This document shows positions 1 to 7,514 of a stretch of DNA of 26,857 nt, one piece after another. The stretch lies in the NCBI RefSeq assembly GCF_024699075.1, contig NZ_JAILQF010000265.1, forward strand, positions 1-26,857. Reading direction: 5' to 3'. The position numbers were made by a program, and so were the translations under genes. This DNA is from Butyrivibrio sp. GTDB lineage: Bacteria > Bacillota_A > Clostridia > Lachnospirales > Lachnospiraceae. Numbering within the stretch: the first letter of the stretch is position 1; each line of letters opens with the position of its first letter. The notes beneath the pieces were generated by a model. That model was not told the origin of the DNA. It did no database searches and worked only from the letters and a program-made list of their open reading frames with translations.

Positions 1-729
1 ATATTCTATTTCTGTTTCATACGGTGTGTAGACAAAAAATGATAGCACATTATAGTAGGACATAAGCCATATTCCTATAATAATGCTAAATAAAGCTCCC
101 CATAAAAGACTTGCGATCTCAGGCACAGAGCTTATAAATAAAAGGGCAATACAAAGAAAGGCAATTCCAAAGATTATAAGGAAAATACCTGTAGCTATTA
201 CCATAAGATGAGCATTGACAGTTGATCCAACGGCATCATAATGACTTCCAAGAATAGGAGGATCAAGAGATACAAATGCATTATCTTCAGTAGCATACAT
301 ATCAAAGACTATTTCCTTGTCCATATAAATAGAGCCAAGGCTTATCACATGATAGTGCTTACCAAGGAAATTATTATTTTTATAAATATCATTACCAAAA
401 CTATATATCAGTTCATCATCAAAATAGCAGTTAAGGGTTGTATATCTTGACCTGAATACAATAGTAGGGTTTGGAAGATATCCGATATTAGGAAGAGTCC
501 TTTTCATTACAATGTGATCTCCAAGCTGGATATCTTCATCTAATATTTCGTAGAACCTTGATATATCTACGTCCTGATAACTTGTATCATTAATACTTAC
601 TTCCCAGCCGTCAAGTAAAGGAGAAATAGGATATTCAAGCTTATGTGTGAGTGTTAGAAAGCTTAAAGTAAATATAGTTATTGCAATAAGTATTGACAAG
701 AAGAGAGGAAGATACATTTTTTTAGTCAT
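1..729 (-). CDS. Partial 7TM-type sensory membrane protein, paralogue of its upstream neighbour (C-terminus outside window)
   Basis: The reverse strand is open for 243 codons from ATG at 729 to base 1 and continues beyond the window. An N-terminal hydrophobic segment (about residues 7-25) is followed by an extracytoplasmic domain of about 150 residues and then hydrophobic helices. The start overlaps the end of the upstream gene by 8 bp, and its ribosome site (GGGAGGTGAT) lies inside that gene's last codons, so the two are translationally coupled. Residues around 'DDELIYSFGNDIY' and 'ATEDNAFVSLDPP' match 'DGYLVYSFGHDY' and 'ATENNAFSGLSTI' of the neighbour, so they are tandem paralogues. A C-terminal GGDEF domain is likely by analogy but is not visible. 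Confidence 0.85.
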   Translation of the reverse strand, partial: MTKKMYLPLFLSILIAITIFTLSFLTLTHKLEYPISPLLDGWEVSINDTSYQDVDISRFYEILDEDIQLGDHIVMKRTLPNIGYLPNPTIVFRSRYTTLNCYFDDELIYSFGNDIYKNNNFLGKHYHVISLGSIYMDKEIVFDMYATEDNAFVSLDPPILGSHYDAVGSTVNAHLMVIATGIFLIIFGIAFLCIALLFISSVPEIASLLWGALFSIIIGIWLMSYYNVLSFFVYTPYETEIEY

Positions 730-2560
730 TCATATCACCTCCCTTGGTTGATCTATTGTTTATAAGGTCATTATTCTTATCATCATCATTAGTATTATGA
801 TGTTCGTTAATTGCTGTATCACTACTGTTTGTAAGTTGATCGTTGCTGGTATTTTCATTACTTTTAGCGTGATGCTCGCTTTTCATCTGATACATACGGC
901 TGTCTGCCAGCATATATACCTTGTGTGAGCCTCTTTCTTTGCCCAAATCTTTATCAGTATTTGATGAATAGCCGTAAGAAGCTGAATATACAAGATTGTC
1001 ATTTTTAAGATTATGGTAGTTCATAAGATCTTCAAAGCAGCTTATATCTCTGGCAATTTTAGGCTCATCAATATATGGGAATATCACGATAAATTCATCG
1101 CCGCCCATACGCCCTAGAAGAGAAGCATCAGTAAAACTGCTTTTTAGAATTTCAGAAAAGTTTTTTATGAATCTGTCGCCTTCAGCATGGCCATAGGTAT
1201 CATTGATATATTTAAGGCGATCAAGGTCTATACTCATTATCGTATAATTTCCGGAAAGTTCTGCCATTGTCAGTTCGCATCTTGCTCTGTTGCATAGACC
1301 TGTAAGAGAATCGGTGTAGGCAAGTCCTTCAAGCTTATGCTTTAATATGTTTTCACTGATGAGTTCTATACAGTGATAAAAATAGTTAAGTATAAGGCAC
1401 AGAATGAATATAAGTGCACCGACTGTCATGAAATTAATATCTGCCATGACTTCACCTGTACTTATAAACTTAAGTACGTTGAATTTGATGATGTCGATAA
1501 CTGAACATCCAATAAAAAGAATAAGGCCAAGGATCAGCATAGCGGTTGATTTGTTAGATACTTTGATCTGATCTGCAGATCTGACCTTTTTGTATTCTTT
1601 TATGATAAGTGCGCTTATTACAAATAATCCCTCGGCCACTGCGCCTATATGTAGCCAGGATACGAAATTACAGATATGAATTATGTTTAATGCATGAAGC
1701 AGTGAGGTTATTAGAACAAAACCAATGTTTACTACTGATATGGTTATGGCTACAGCCTTATTTGTTATCTGTCTGGATGATGCGAGAAAACAGATAAGCC
1801 CTGCAGGTATACTATATAGTGTGAGATATTCAAGATATGTATAAAAGGCAGGCTGGTCTGAAAAGAGCCAGAAAAGATCATTAAAGCATAGAATATATAA
1901 TCCAAGTATCATTGATAAAAGTCCGCTAAAGATGATACTTAGATCATGATTGCCTGAAAAAACAAATATAGGAGCAAGAATGACAAGAACATAGCCAAGA
2001 ACTACAAGGAATATTCCAATTGCAAGAGACAGGCGGTTATCCTGAGTTATAGCCCGGCAAATGTCTTCTTCATTGCCGAAATCAATAGTGGAAAGTCCTG
2101 AAAATGCATTATTTTCTGTGGCTTTAAATACTATTTGTATATCTTTGCCAGAGTATCCTTTAGGAAGATCAACCAGATGATGAACCTTGGGAAGCATTCT
2201 GTTTGCCTCTTCGTAATCATGGCCAAATGAATATACTAGATATCCATCAACATATACATCAACTGTAGAAAGTATACTTCTAAAATGAATTACAGCTGGA
2301 TCTATCTCCATTGAAGGGAGAGTACCTGAAACGGTGATAACATCGCCTTTATTTGCTACAGGCATAATAGTATCTGAAAGAATCTCAGGATTATAAATTG
2401 TCGCATCAAAAGTAACAATCCAGCCTTCTTCAAGCTGAACAATGTCGTAGAGCTTTGGAGATTTAAATGTATCTGACCCCAAAAATGCTATCGTAATAAA
2501 AAATATTATGACAGCAAGTATAGGAAGAAGCGCTTTTTTTAATCTGGTTATAAAGTTCAA
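722..2560 (-). CDS. Membrane-bound GGDEF diguanylate cyclase with extracytoplasmic sensor
   Basis: 612 aa, predicted to make cyclic di-GMP from two GTP at the membrane. TM1 lies at about 11-28, an extracytoplasmic sensor domain at about 30-170, and roughly seven hydrophobic helices at about 175-405. The GGDEF domain covers about 410-570, with 'DLDRLKYINDTYGH' as the metal and substrate region and GGDEF at 486-490. The inhibitory-site RxxD expected five residues before GGDEF is replaced by TDAS, so product inhibition at a classical I-site is unlikely. The last 50 residues are rich in Asn, Asp and Ser, look disordered, and contain the ribosome site of the next gene. The start is TTG at 2560, eight bases after AAAGGAGG. 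It forms an operon with its truncated paralogue downstream. Confidence 0.9.
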   Translation of the reverse strand: MNFITRLKKALLPILAVIIFFITIAFLGSDTFKSPKLYDIVQLEEGWIVTFDATIYNPEILSDTIMPVANKGDVITVSGTLPSMEIDPAVIHFRSILSTVDVYVDGYLVYSFGHDYEEANRMLPKVHHLVDLPKGYSGKDIQIVFKATENNAFSGLSTIDFGNEEDICRAITQDNRLSLAIGIFLVVLGYVLVILAPIFVFSGNHDLSIIFSGLLSMILGLYILCFNDLFWLFSDQPAFYTYLEYLTLYSIPAGLICFLASSRQITNKAVAITISVVNIGFVLITSLLHALNIIHICNFVSWLHIGAVAEGLFVISALIIKEYKKVRSADQIKVSNKSTAMLILGLILFIGCSVIDIIKFNVLKFISTGEVMADINFMTVGALIFILCLILNYFYHCIELISENILKHKLEGLAYTDSLTGLCNRARCELTMAELSGNYTIMSIDLDRLKYINDTYGHAEGDRFIKNFSEILKSSFTDASLLGRMGGDEFIVIFPYIDEPKIARDISCFEDLMNYHNLKNDNLVYSASYGYSSNTDKDLGKERGSHKVYMLADSRMYQMKSEHHAKSNENTSNDQLTNSSDTAINEHHNTNDDDKNNDLINNRSTKGGDMND

Positions 2561-2862
2561 GTAGTAAGCCTCCTTTAAGTACGTATATTATGTATTTGCT
2601 CACGTTTGCGGGACATAATTCAAATTCCATTTCGGGCAAGGTAGAATAGAAATGGCTTTGACCCTTACGCCATAATATATTCTTGATATCGGATTAATTT
2701 TAACAGATAAATAGTTAAAAGAGTAAAAAAACACTAATAATAGCACTGCTAAAAACGTCTTATGGACGGAAAATACTATGTTAGACGTCTTAATAATTAT
2801 ATATAAAAATTGATCAATGATTTATTCTAACCATATTGAAGGTGGTACAAGATAAAATTTTG
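2561..2862. other. Intergenic region between divergent transcription units
   Basis: No gene is visible. The region separates the minus-strand GGDEF operon from the plus-strand T-box operon. It holds two short inverted repeats: CCATTTC 2627-2633 with GAAATGG 2649-2655, and TTTTAAC 2698-2704 with GTTAAAA 2714-2720. An 8-bp direct repeat, ACGTCTTA, also occurs twice. Any of these could belong to the promoter of the GGDEF operon, but I see no convincing -35/-10 pair for it. Confidence 0.5.
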
Positions 2863-2892
2863 TTGACTTTGGCGGCACTTTAATGCTACAAT
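2863..2892 (+). promoter_or_regulatory. SigmaA-type promoter of the T-box/ECF operon
   Basis: TTGACT at 2863-2868 and TACAAT at 2887-2892 are separated by 18 bp. They lie directly upstream of the T-box stem I, so transcription would begin near 2899. Confidence 0.7.
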
Positions 2893-2899
2893 GTGTTAA

Positions 2900-3163
2900 A
2901 TCTATGATAAAGAAGAGTACTTCATTTCTGAAGCTCACAGAGAGTATCCGGTGGTGAGAGGATGCAGCAGATAGATGAAGGAATGGGCTTTTGAGTGCGA
3001 AGCAAAATGACTTATTGTCAGAGTAGTATTCGACGGGAACTCCCGTTACAGAGTAGAGAAAGTGATAGCTTTCTCATGAGAGATCGATTTTGTCGATAAA
3101 CGAGGTGGCACCGCAGGATTTGATCCTGTCCTTGTATGAAACGCATACAGGGACAGGTTTTTT
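2900..3163 (+). ncRNA. T-box riboswitch leader, probably tryptophan-specific
   Basis: Stem I has the specifier-loop S-turn AGTA (2916-2919). The helix CTTCAT 2920-2925 pairs perfectly with ATGAAG 2975-2980, followed by GGAATGGG. The specifier is read as TGG (2984-2986), the Trp codon, followed by a purine as is usual. AGAGAG and GGTGGTGAG upper-stem motifs are present. The antiterminator has the conserved TGGCACC (3106-3112). Its TGGC would pair with a tRNA 3' end GCCA, meaning discriminator G73, which fits bacterial tRNA-Trp and not tRNA-Gly (U73, the alternative if GGG were the specifier). A strong terminator follows. By family knowledge, uncharged tRNA stabilises the antiterminator and turns the operon on. 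Confidence 0.93.
3125..3163 (+). terminator. T-box intrinsic terminator
   Basis: A 14-bp stem (3125-3138 with 3144-3157, one G-U pair) with loop AAACG is followed by six T (3158-3163). Its 5' arm, CCTGTCC, overlaps the segment needed for the antiterminator, so the two structures are mutually exclusive. Confidence 0.92.
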
Positions 3164-3227
3164 ATTGATTTAATAATTACTTACATGTTCCTGTAAAAAC
3201 ATTTTTACCCAAAGGGAGGATATTAAA

Positions 3228-3788
3228 ATGGAAGTACAGAGTGCAGTAAAAAGAGAAGTAGTGGTTGAGGAAAAGAAGGGACTGGCTAATACCAGAAATC
3301 TTATTCTTGTCGGTGTTATGATGGCGGTAGGAATCGTTCTTAGAATGTTTGCAGGTGTTATCGCACTTGGAAATATGCATCCAAATTTTCTTATTGCAAC
3401 ATATTGTCTGGCTATTTTCATAATTAAGCCTAATCTTAAGGAAGCTGCTGCAATCGGCCTTATATCAGGTGCAATCTCACAGATCGGAACATCTATGCCA
3501 TGGCTTGGCCTTATATCAGAAACATTAGGCGCTGTAGCTATGTGCCTTCTTATTAGACTTGTTCTTCCAAAGTATATTAAGCCTGTTGTCTGCACATTCC
3601 TTGCAACTCTTGTATCAGGCTTTGCATTTGTCGGACTTGCAGCACTTACATATGCAAATCCAATGCCAGGCGCACAGTTTGTAAGCATGTCTATTGTAAC
3701 TATAGTTACAGCTCTTTTAAATATGGTTATCGTTACAGTGCTCAGCATTCCTGTAAATAAAGTAATGGGGAACAAAGAAGAAGCATGA
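3228..3788 (+). CDS. trpP: TrpP-like substrate-binding (S) component, predicted tryptophan uptake
   Basis: 186 aa integral membrane protein with about five or six hydrophobic helices after a short charged N-terminus of about 25 residues. The segment 'HPNFLIATYCLAIFI' with downstream 'GLISGAISQIGTSMP' and 'SGFAFVGLAAL' fits the TrpP/YhaG family pattern (substrate-binding membrane proteins for tryptophan, recalled and not searched). The start has a good ribosome site (AAAGGGAGGATATTAAAATG). The stop overlaps the EcfA start by 4 bp. It is the first gene after a T-box reading a Trp codon, and three ECF energy-module genes follow, so it most likely acts as an S component taking up tryptophan or a close relative. 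Specificity is inferred from the T-box and the family pattern. Other aromatic substrates are possible. Confidence 0.8.
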   Translation: MEVQSAVKREVVVEEKKGLANTRNLILVGVMMAVGIVLRMFAGVIALGNMHPNFLIATYCLAIFIIKPNLKEAAAIGLISGAISQIGTSMPWLGLISETLGAVAMCLLIRLVLPKYIKPVVCTFLATLVSGFAFVGLAALTYANPMPGAQFVSMSIVTIVTALLNMVIVTVLSIPVNKVMGNKEEA

Positions 3789-4624
3789 TATCAGTTAAAA
3801 ATCTTGGATTTGTATATCAAAACAGTAAAACACCTGCTCTTGATGATATAAACGTAGAAATAGAAGATGGAGATTTTGTAGGAATTACCGGCACATCAGG
3901 TGCCGGTAAAACTACTTTTACATTTGCACTTAATGGAATTATCCCCCAGAAGATCAAGGGGGATTTTTATGGTGCAGTTATTGTTGATGGCAAGGATACG
4001 GCAGAGCATCCTGCAGAGGAGTTTGCAAGAAAGGTTGGTGAAGTATTTCAGGACATCGATTCACAGATGGTTGCATCTGTGGTTGAAGATGAGATCCTTT
4101 TTGGCCTTGAGAATTTTGGAGTTCCTCATAATGAGATCAAAGAGCGCGTAGACAGAGTTCTTAAAGATCTCGGAATTGAAGAACTTAGAAACCGCGAGAT
4201 ATCCAGCCTTTCAGGAGGACAGAAGCAGAAGGTTGCAATCGCATCTATGCTGGCCTTAGAGCCTGAAGTAATAGTCCTCGACGAGCCTACAGGTGAGCTT
4301 GATCCTGAAAGCAGCAGAGAAATCTTTAAGATACTTACAGCTCTTAATAAAGAAAAAGGCATAACAGTTATTATAGTTGAGCAGAAGATCATGCTCCTTT
4401 GTGAGTATGTTAAACATATGATGGTTCTTGATAAAGGGCACCTGGCCTTTTACGGAACACCAAGAGATATGACTTCATCTATTGATACATTCAGTAAACT
4501 TGGTATTAACGTTCCAAGAGTAACTGAGCTTACTGCAGGACTTATTAAAGATAAGCTGTACGACGGAGAGATCGCGTTAACAGTAGATGATGCAGAGAAA
4601 ATTGTCAGGAGGATACTAAAGTGA
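3785..4624 (+). CDS. ecfA1: ECF transporter ATPase EcfA, with switch histidine replaced
   Basis: 279 aa ABC ATPase of the energy-coupling factor module, working at the inner face of the membrane. Walker A 36-44 (GTSGAGKTT), Q-loop Gln89, canonical signature LSGGQ 142-146 and Walker B VIVLDE 162-167 with the catalytic Glu are all present. The switch (H-loop) position reads 'IIVEQK', with Gln200 where His is expected. It overlaps trpP by ATGA and the next ATPase gene by GTGA. The partner ATPase has the complementary defect in its signature motif; see findings. Assignment to EcfA rather than a general ABC ATPase comes from the S-A-A'-T gene order. Confidence 0.92.
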   Translation: MISVKNLGFVYQNSKTPALDDINVEIEDGDFVGITGTSGAGKTTFTFALNGIIPQKIKGDFYGAVIVDGKDTAEHPAEEFARKVGEVFQDIDSQMVASVVEDEILFGLENFGVPHNEIKERVDRVLKDLGIEELRNREISSLSGGQKQKVAIASMLALEPEVIVLDEPTGELDPESSREIFKILTALNKEKGITVIIVEQKIMLLCEYVKHMMVLDKGHLAFYGTPRDMTSSIDTFSKLGINVPRVTELTAGLIKDKLYDGEIALTVDDAEKIVRRILK

Positions 4625-5439
4625 TACGTTTTGAAAATGTCACATTCGGTTACTCCGATGACAGACTTATATTAGATGATCTTAGCTTCCATATTCCAAA
4701 GGGCGATTTTGTAGCGCTTATCGGAGCAAATGGAGCAGGTAAGAGTACAATAAGCCGTCTTACCAATGGACTTTTACATCCTACAAAGGGTCATGTATAT
4801 CTTAATGATAAGGACACCTTGAAGACCCCATCCAGCGTACTTGCAAGAGACTGCGGATTTCTTTTTCAAAATCCCGATCGGCAGATCTGTGAGAATACTG
4901 TAAAAGATGAAATTGCCTTCTCCATGAAGGCTCAGGGATGGCCGGTTGACAAGATCAAAGACAGAGTAGATAAGGTTCTTGAGACTTTTGAACTTGATCC
5001 TGAGTGGTTTCCTTTTTCCAGAAGTAGGGGTGAGCGCCAGAGAATAGCGCTAGCTAGTGTACTTGTATGTGAACCGGGGCTACTTATACTGGACGAGCCA
5101 ACAACAGGTCTTGATTATCTTGAATGTATCCGCATTATGGATTATGTTACAAAACTTAATAAGGAAAAAAGCATTACGGTTCTCATGGTCAGTCATGATA
5201 TGGAGCTTGTCCAGTCCTATGCCCGAAATGTCCTTGTACTTAATCATGGCAAGCTTCTTGGACAGGGCCCTGTCAAAGATATAATGAAGGATATGGATCT
5301 TCTCAAAAAGGCCAGAGTACTTCCTGCCCAGATACCGGAGCTTACACTTCGCTTTGGTGATGAATTTAAGGATGTGTTCACTGTAGAAGAGATGCTGGAT
5401 GCACTTAGAAATAGAACTAATAAAGGAGGTGCATTATGA
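4621..5439 (+). CDS. ecfA2: ECF transporter ATPase EcfA', with degenerate signature motif
   Basis: 272 aa second ABC ATPase of the ECF module. Walker A 35-42 (GANGAGKS), Q-loop Gln83, Walker B LLILDE 154-159 and switch His192 (VSHD) are intact. The ABC signature at 134-138 reads RSRGE in place of LSGGQ, aligned by its distance of 20 residues to the Walker B Asp. The start is GTG at 4621, preceded by AGGAGG and overlapping the previous stop by 4 bp. It overlaps ecfT by 4 bp. It should heterodimerise with EcfA, giving one canonical and one degenerate ATP site. Confidence 0.92.
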   Translation: MIRFENVTFGYSDDRLILDDLSFHIPKGDFVALIGANGAGKSTISRLTNGLLHPTKGHVYLNDKDTLKTPSSVLARDCGFLFQNPDRQICENTVKDEIAFSMKAQGWPVDKIKDRVDKVLETFELDPEWFPFSRSRGERQRIALASVLVCEPGLLILDEPTTGLDYLECIRIMDYVTKLNKEKSITVLMVSHDMELVQSYARNVLVLNHGKLLGQGPVKDIMKDMDLLKKARVLPAQIPELTLRFGDEFKDVFTVEEMLDALRNRTNKGGAL

Positions 5440-6200
5440 ACCTTCTGAATTATGTACCCGGAAACAGCTTTCTTCATAAGCTCAATCCTGTTACCAAGCT
5501 TGTGGCAGCTTTCATGTACGGAATTGCAGCTATCATCTGCAATAATGTCTATGCTGAAGTTGGATTTATAGTGCTGATGATCCTTATATCTGCTACAGCA
5601 GGCATTGCCAAAAGAGCTATATATTTAACAAGAAATCTTATGATACTTGGACTTATCATGTTTATCATACAGCTCTTTTTTGTAAGAAGCGGAGATCCTC
5701 TTCTTGTAATAGGCGGTGCTGTACTCTTTACAACAGGCGGACTTAAGAGCGCACTTCTTCTGTCTCTTAGAGTTATAGCTGCAATGCTTCCTCTGATGCT
5801 TTTATTTGCCATTACACAGATGAATGATCTTTGCAATGCCATGGTCAAAAGACTGCATCTTCCTTACAGATATGCATTCATTGTTACAACAGCATTTCGC
5901 TTTGTTCCTATATTTGCGACGGAATTTCATGATATTCAGGATGCGCAGAAGGCAAGAGGAGTTGACTTTGATACTAAAAATATAATCAGAAAGCTTAAAC
6001 TTATAGCACCTTTATGCGTTCCGCTTCTTGTTTCCAGTCTTAAGAAGGTAGACATATCAGCCATGTCTGCTGAGATGCGAGGCTTTGAACTTAGAGGATA
6101 TGAAAGCGGATATAAACAATATCCATTTGGAATAAGAGATCTGATAACAATTATTGTACTTGTGGTACTTATTGTGGTTAGCGTTATGTTTTTAAGGTGA
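5436..6200 (+). CDS. ecfT: ECF transporter transmembrane coupling protein EcfT
   Basis: 254 aa membrane protein of the CbiQ/EcfT type that links the ATPases to the S component. The N-terminus 'YVPGNSFLHKLNPVTKL' is typical of the family, followed by about five hydrophobic helices. The two ATPase-coupling motifs are visible as 'QKARGVDF' (ARG 173-175) and 'SAEMRGFELRGY' (MRG 214-216). It is translated from an ATG overlapping the ecfA' stop and preceded by AAAGGAGGTGC. A last hydrophobic helix lies at about 232-252. It completes a dedicated (group I-like) transporter together with the three genes upstream. Confidence 0.93.
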   Translation: MNLLNYVPGNSFLHKLNPVTKLVAAFMYGIAAIICNNVYAEVGFIVLMILISATAGIAKRAIYLTRNLMILGLIMFIIQLFFVRSGDPLLVIGGAVLFTTGGLKSALLLSLRVIAAMLPLMLLFAITQMNDLCNAMVKRLHLPYRYAFIVTTAFRFVPIFATEFHDIQDAQKARGVDFDTKNIIRKLKLIAPLCVPLLVSSLKKVDISAMSAEMRGFELRGYESGYKQYPFGIRDLITIIVLVVLIVVSVMFLR

Positions 6201-6209
6201 GAGAAAATT

Positions 6210-7490
6210 ATGGATTATACAGCTAAAATGAAGTACGGAACAGAAACTGTTGAGATAAAGGTCGAGGGAGCTAAGTCAGTTAAAGTGCTTAATCCTGATC
6301 CGATGCCTGAAATAGAAGATGTGGAAGAAGCATTCAGAGCCTGCGTAGAAGAAAAGGCTATAGGATCTGCACCACTAAAAGACAAGATTGCATCGACTGA
6401 TAAGGTGACAATAGTAGTATCTGATATTACAAGAAGCTGGATGCATCAGGGAGATATTTTGACTTATCTTGGTCATTATCTTCATGACACAATGAACGTT
6501 CCTTTCGAGAATATCTGCGTACTTATAGCCCTTGGAACTCACAGAAAATCTGAGGAAAAAGAAAAAGAGATCATTGCAGGTTCATACCTTTATGAAAATG
6601 TCGAAGTGATAGACCATGACTGCGATGAAGGTAATGTACTTGTGGGACATACGAGCAGAGGAACAGATGTATATGTTAACTCACTTGTTGTAGGCCGAAA
6701 GGTAATTGTAGTCGGCGGAACTGTTCATCATATGATGGCAGGCTTTGGAGGCGGAAGGAAGAATATTCTTCCCGGAGTATCTTCAAGACAGACTATACGC
6801 CAGAATCACCAAAGAGCTCTTGATCCTAACGTGGCTCATTCTGATCCAAGAGTAGGATGTGCTCTTCTTGAAAACAATCCTATAAATGAAGACATGAACG
6901 AAGCTGCAGCCATGGTAGATGTTACTTATGGCATTAATATCGTAGTTGCTACAAGTGGCAAGTTCAGCGGACTTTTCGGAGGAGACCTTTACGAAGCCTG
7001 GAAAGAAAGCTGTCTCTTCCAGAAGAAATGCTATGAGAAGTGGATAGATCATGAAGCAGATATAGTAATTGTATCAAGCGGCGGTGCGCCAAAGGATATG
7101 AATCTATATCAGGGCTGCAAAGGTATGATGAACGGTATGCGTGCCATGAAAGAAAATGGGCAGATGCTCTGGCTTGCAAAGTGCCCTGAAGGGTGCGGAG
7201 CTCCTGACTATACTGCGTGGCTTAAACCCTTAAAAGAAGGCATACTTGATAGCGCGCTAAGAGCAGACTTTACTATTGGCGGATTTATCTTTTATCTGAC
7301 AGTAGAGAATCTTAAAAAGGGCCAGTGCAGAATCCATACAACCATAGACAATGACACAACTGAACCTATGGGAATGAAGGCCTATACAGAGCTTTCAGAC
7401 TTTGTTAAGGGAATTGATTTTACAGATAAAACTGTATATATAATCCCTTACGGCGGATCTGTAGTACCTATGGTCAAGGGAGTGGATTGA
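6210..7490 (+). CDS. LarA-family nickel-dependent 2-hydroxyacid racemase homologue
   Basis: 426 aa, the usual LarA length. Family knowledge: LarA interconverts D- and L-lactate, and its relatives act on other 2-hydroxyacids, using a nickel-pincer nucleotide bound to a lysine. The key residues are visible: D72-I-T-R75, His111 (GTHR), His174 (VHHMMAGF), Lys184 (GGRKNILPG) and His200 (RQNH). The last three carry the same numbers as recalled for Lactobacillus plantarum LarA, where they are an acid/base His, the cofactor lysine and a nickel ligand. The gene lies 9 bp after ecfT, so it is in the Trp T-box operon. No cofactor genes (larB, larC, larE) are in the window. Substrate is unknown; an aromatic hydroxyacid is suggested only by the context. 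Confidence 0.85.
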   Translation: MDYTAKMKYGTETVEIKVEGAKSVKVLNPDPMPEIEDVEEAFRACVEEKAIGSAPLKDKIASTDKVTIVVSDITRSWMHQGDILTYLGHYLHDTMNVPFENICVLIALGTHRKSEEKEKEIIAGSYLYENVEVIDHDCDEGNVLVGHTSRGTDVYVNSLVVGRKVIVVGGTVHHMMAGFGGGRKNILPGVSSRQTIRQNHQRALDPNVAHSDPRVGCALLENNPINEDMNEAAAMVDVTYGINIVVATSGKFSGLFGGDLYEAWKESCLFQKKCYEKWIDHEADIVIVSSGGAPKDMNLYQGCKGMMNGMRAMKENGQMLWLAKCPEGCGAPDYTAWLKPLKEGILDSALRADFTIGGFIFYLTVENLKKGQCRIHTTIDNDTTEPMGMKAYTELSDFVKGIDFTDKTVYIIPYGGSVVPMVKGVD

Positions 7491-7514
7491 TCAAACTTGC
7501 AGGGATCTCAGATG

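Noticed and set aside
241..450. Open frame of 69 codons on the plus strand
   Set aside because: It lies opposite a continuous minus-strand coding frame (1-729) with clear homology to its neighbour, and has no ribosome site.
2984..2987. Reading the T-box specifier as GGG (glycine)
   Set aside because: The base after it would be C where a purine is usual, the antiterminator TGGC does not fit a U73 tRNA-Gly, and the downstream gene is TrpP-like.
3170..3775. Long open frame on the minus strand opposite trpP
   Set aside because: It mirrors the codon pattern of the plus-strand gene, has no ribosome site, and runs against the T-box terminator; trpP is clearly the real gene.
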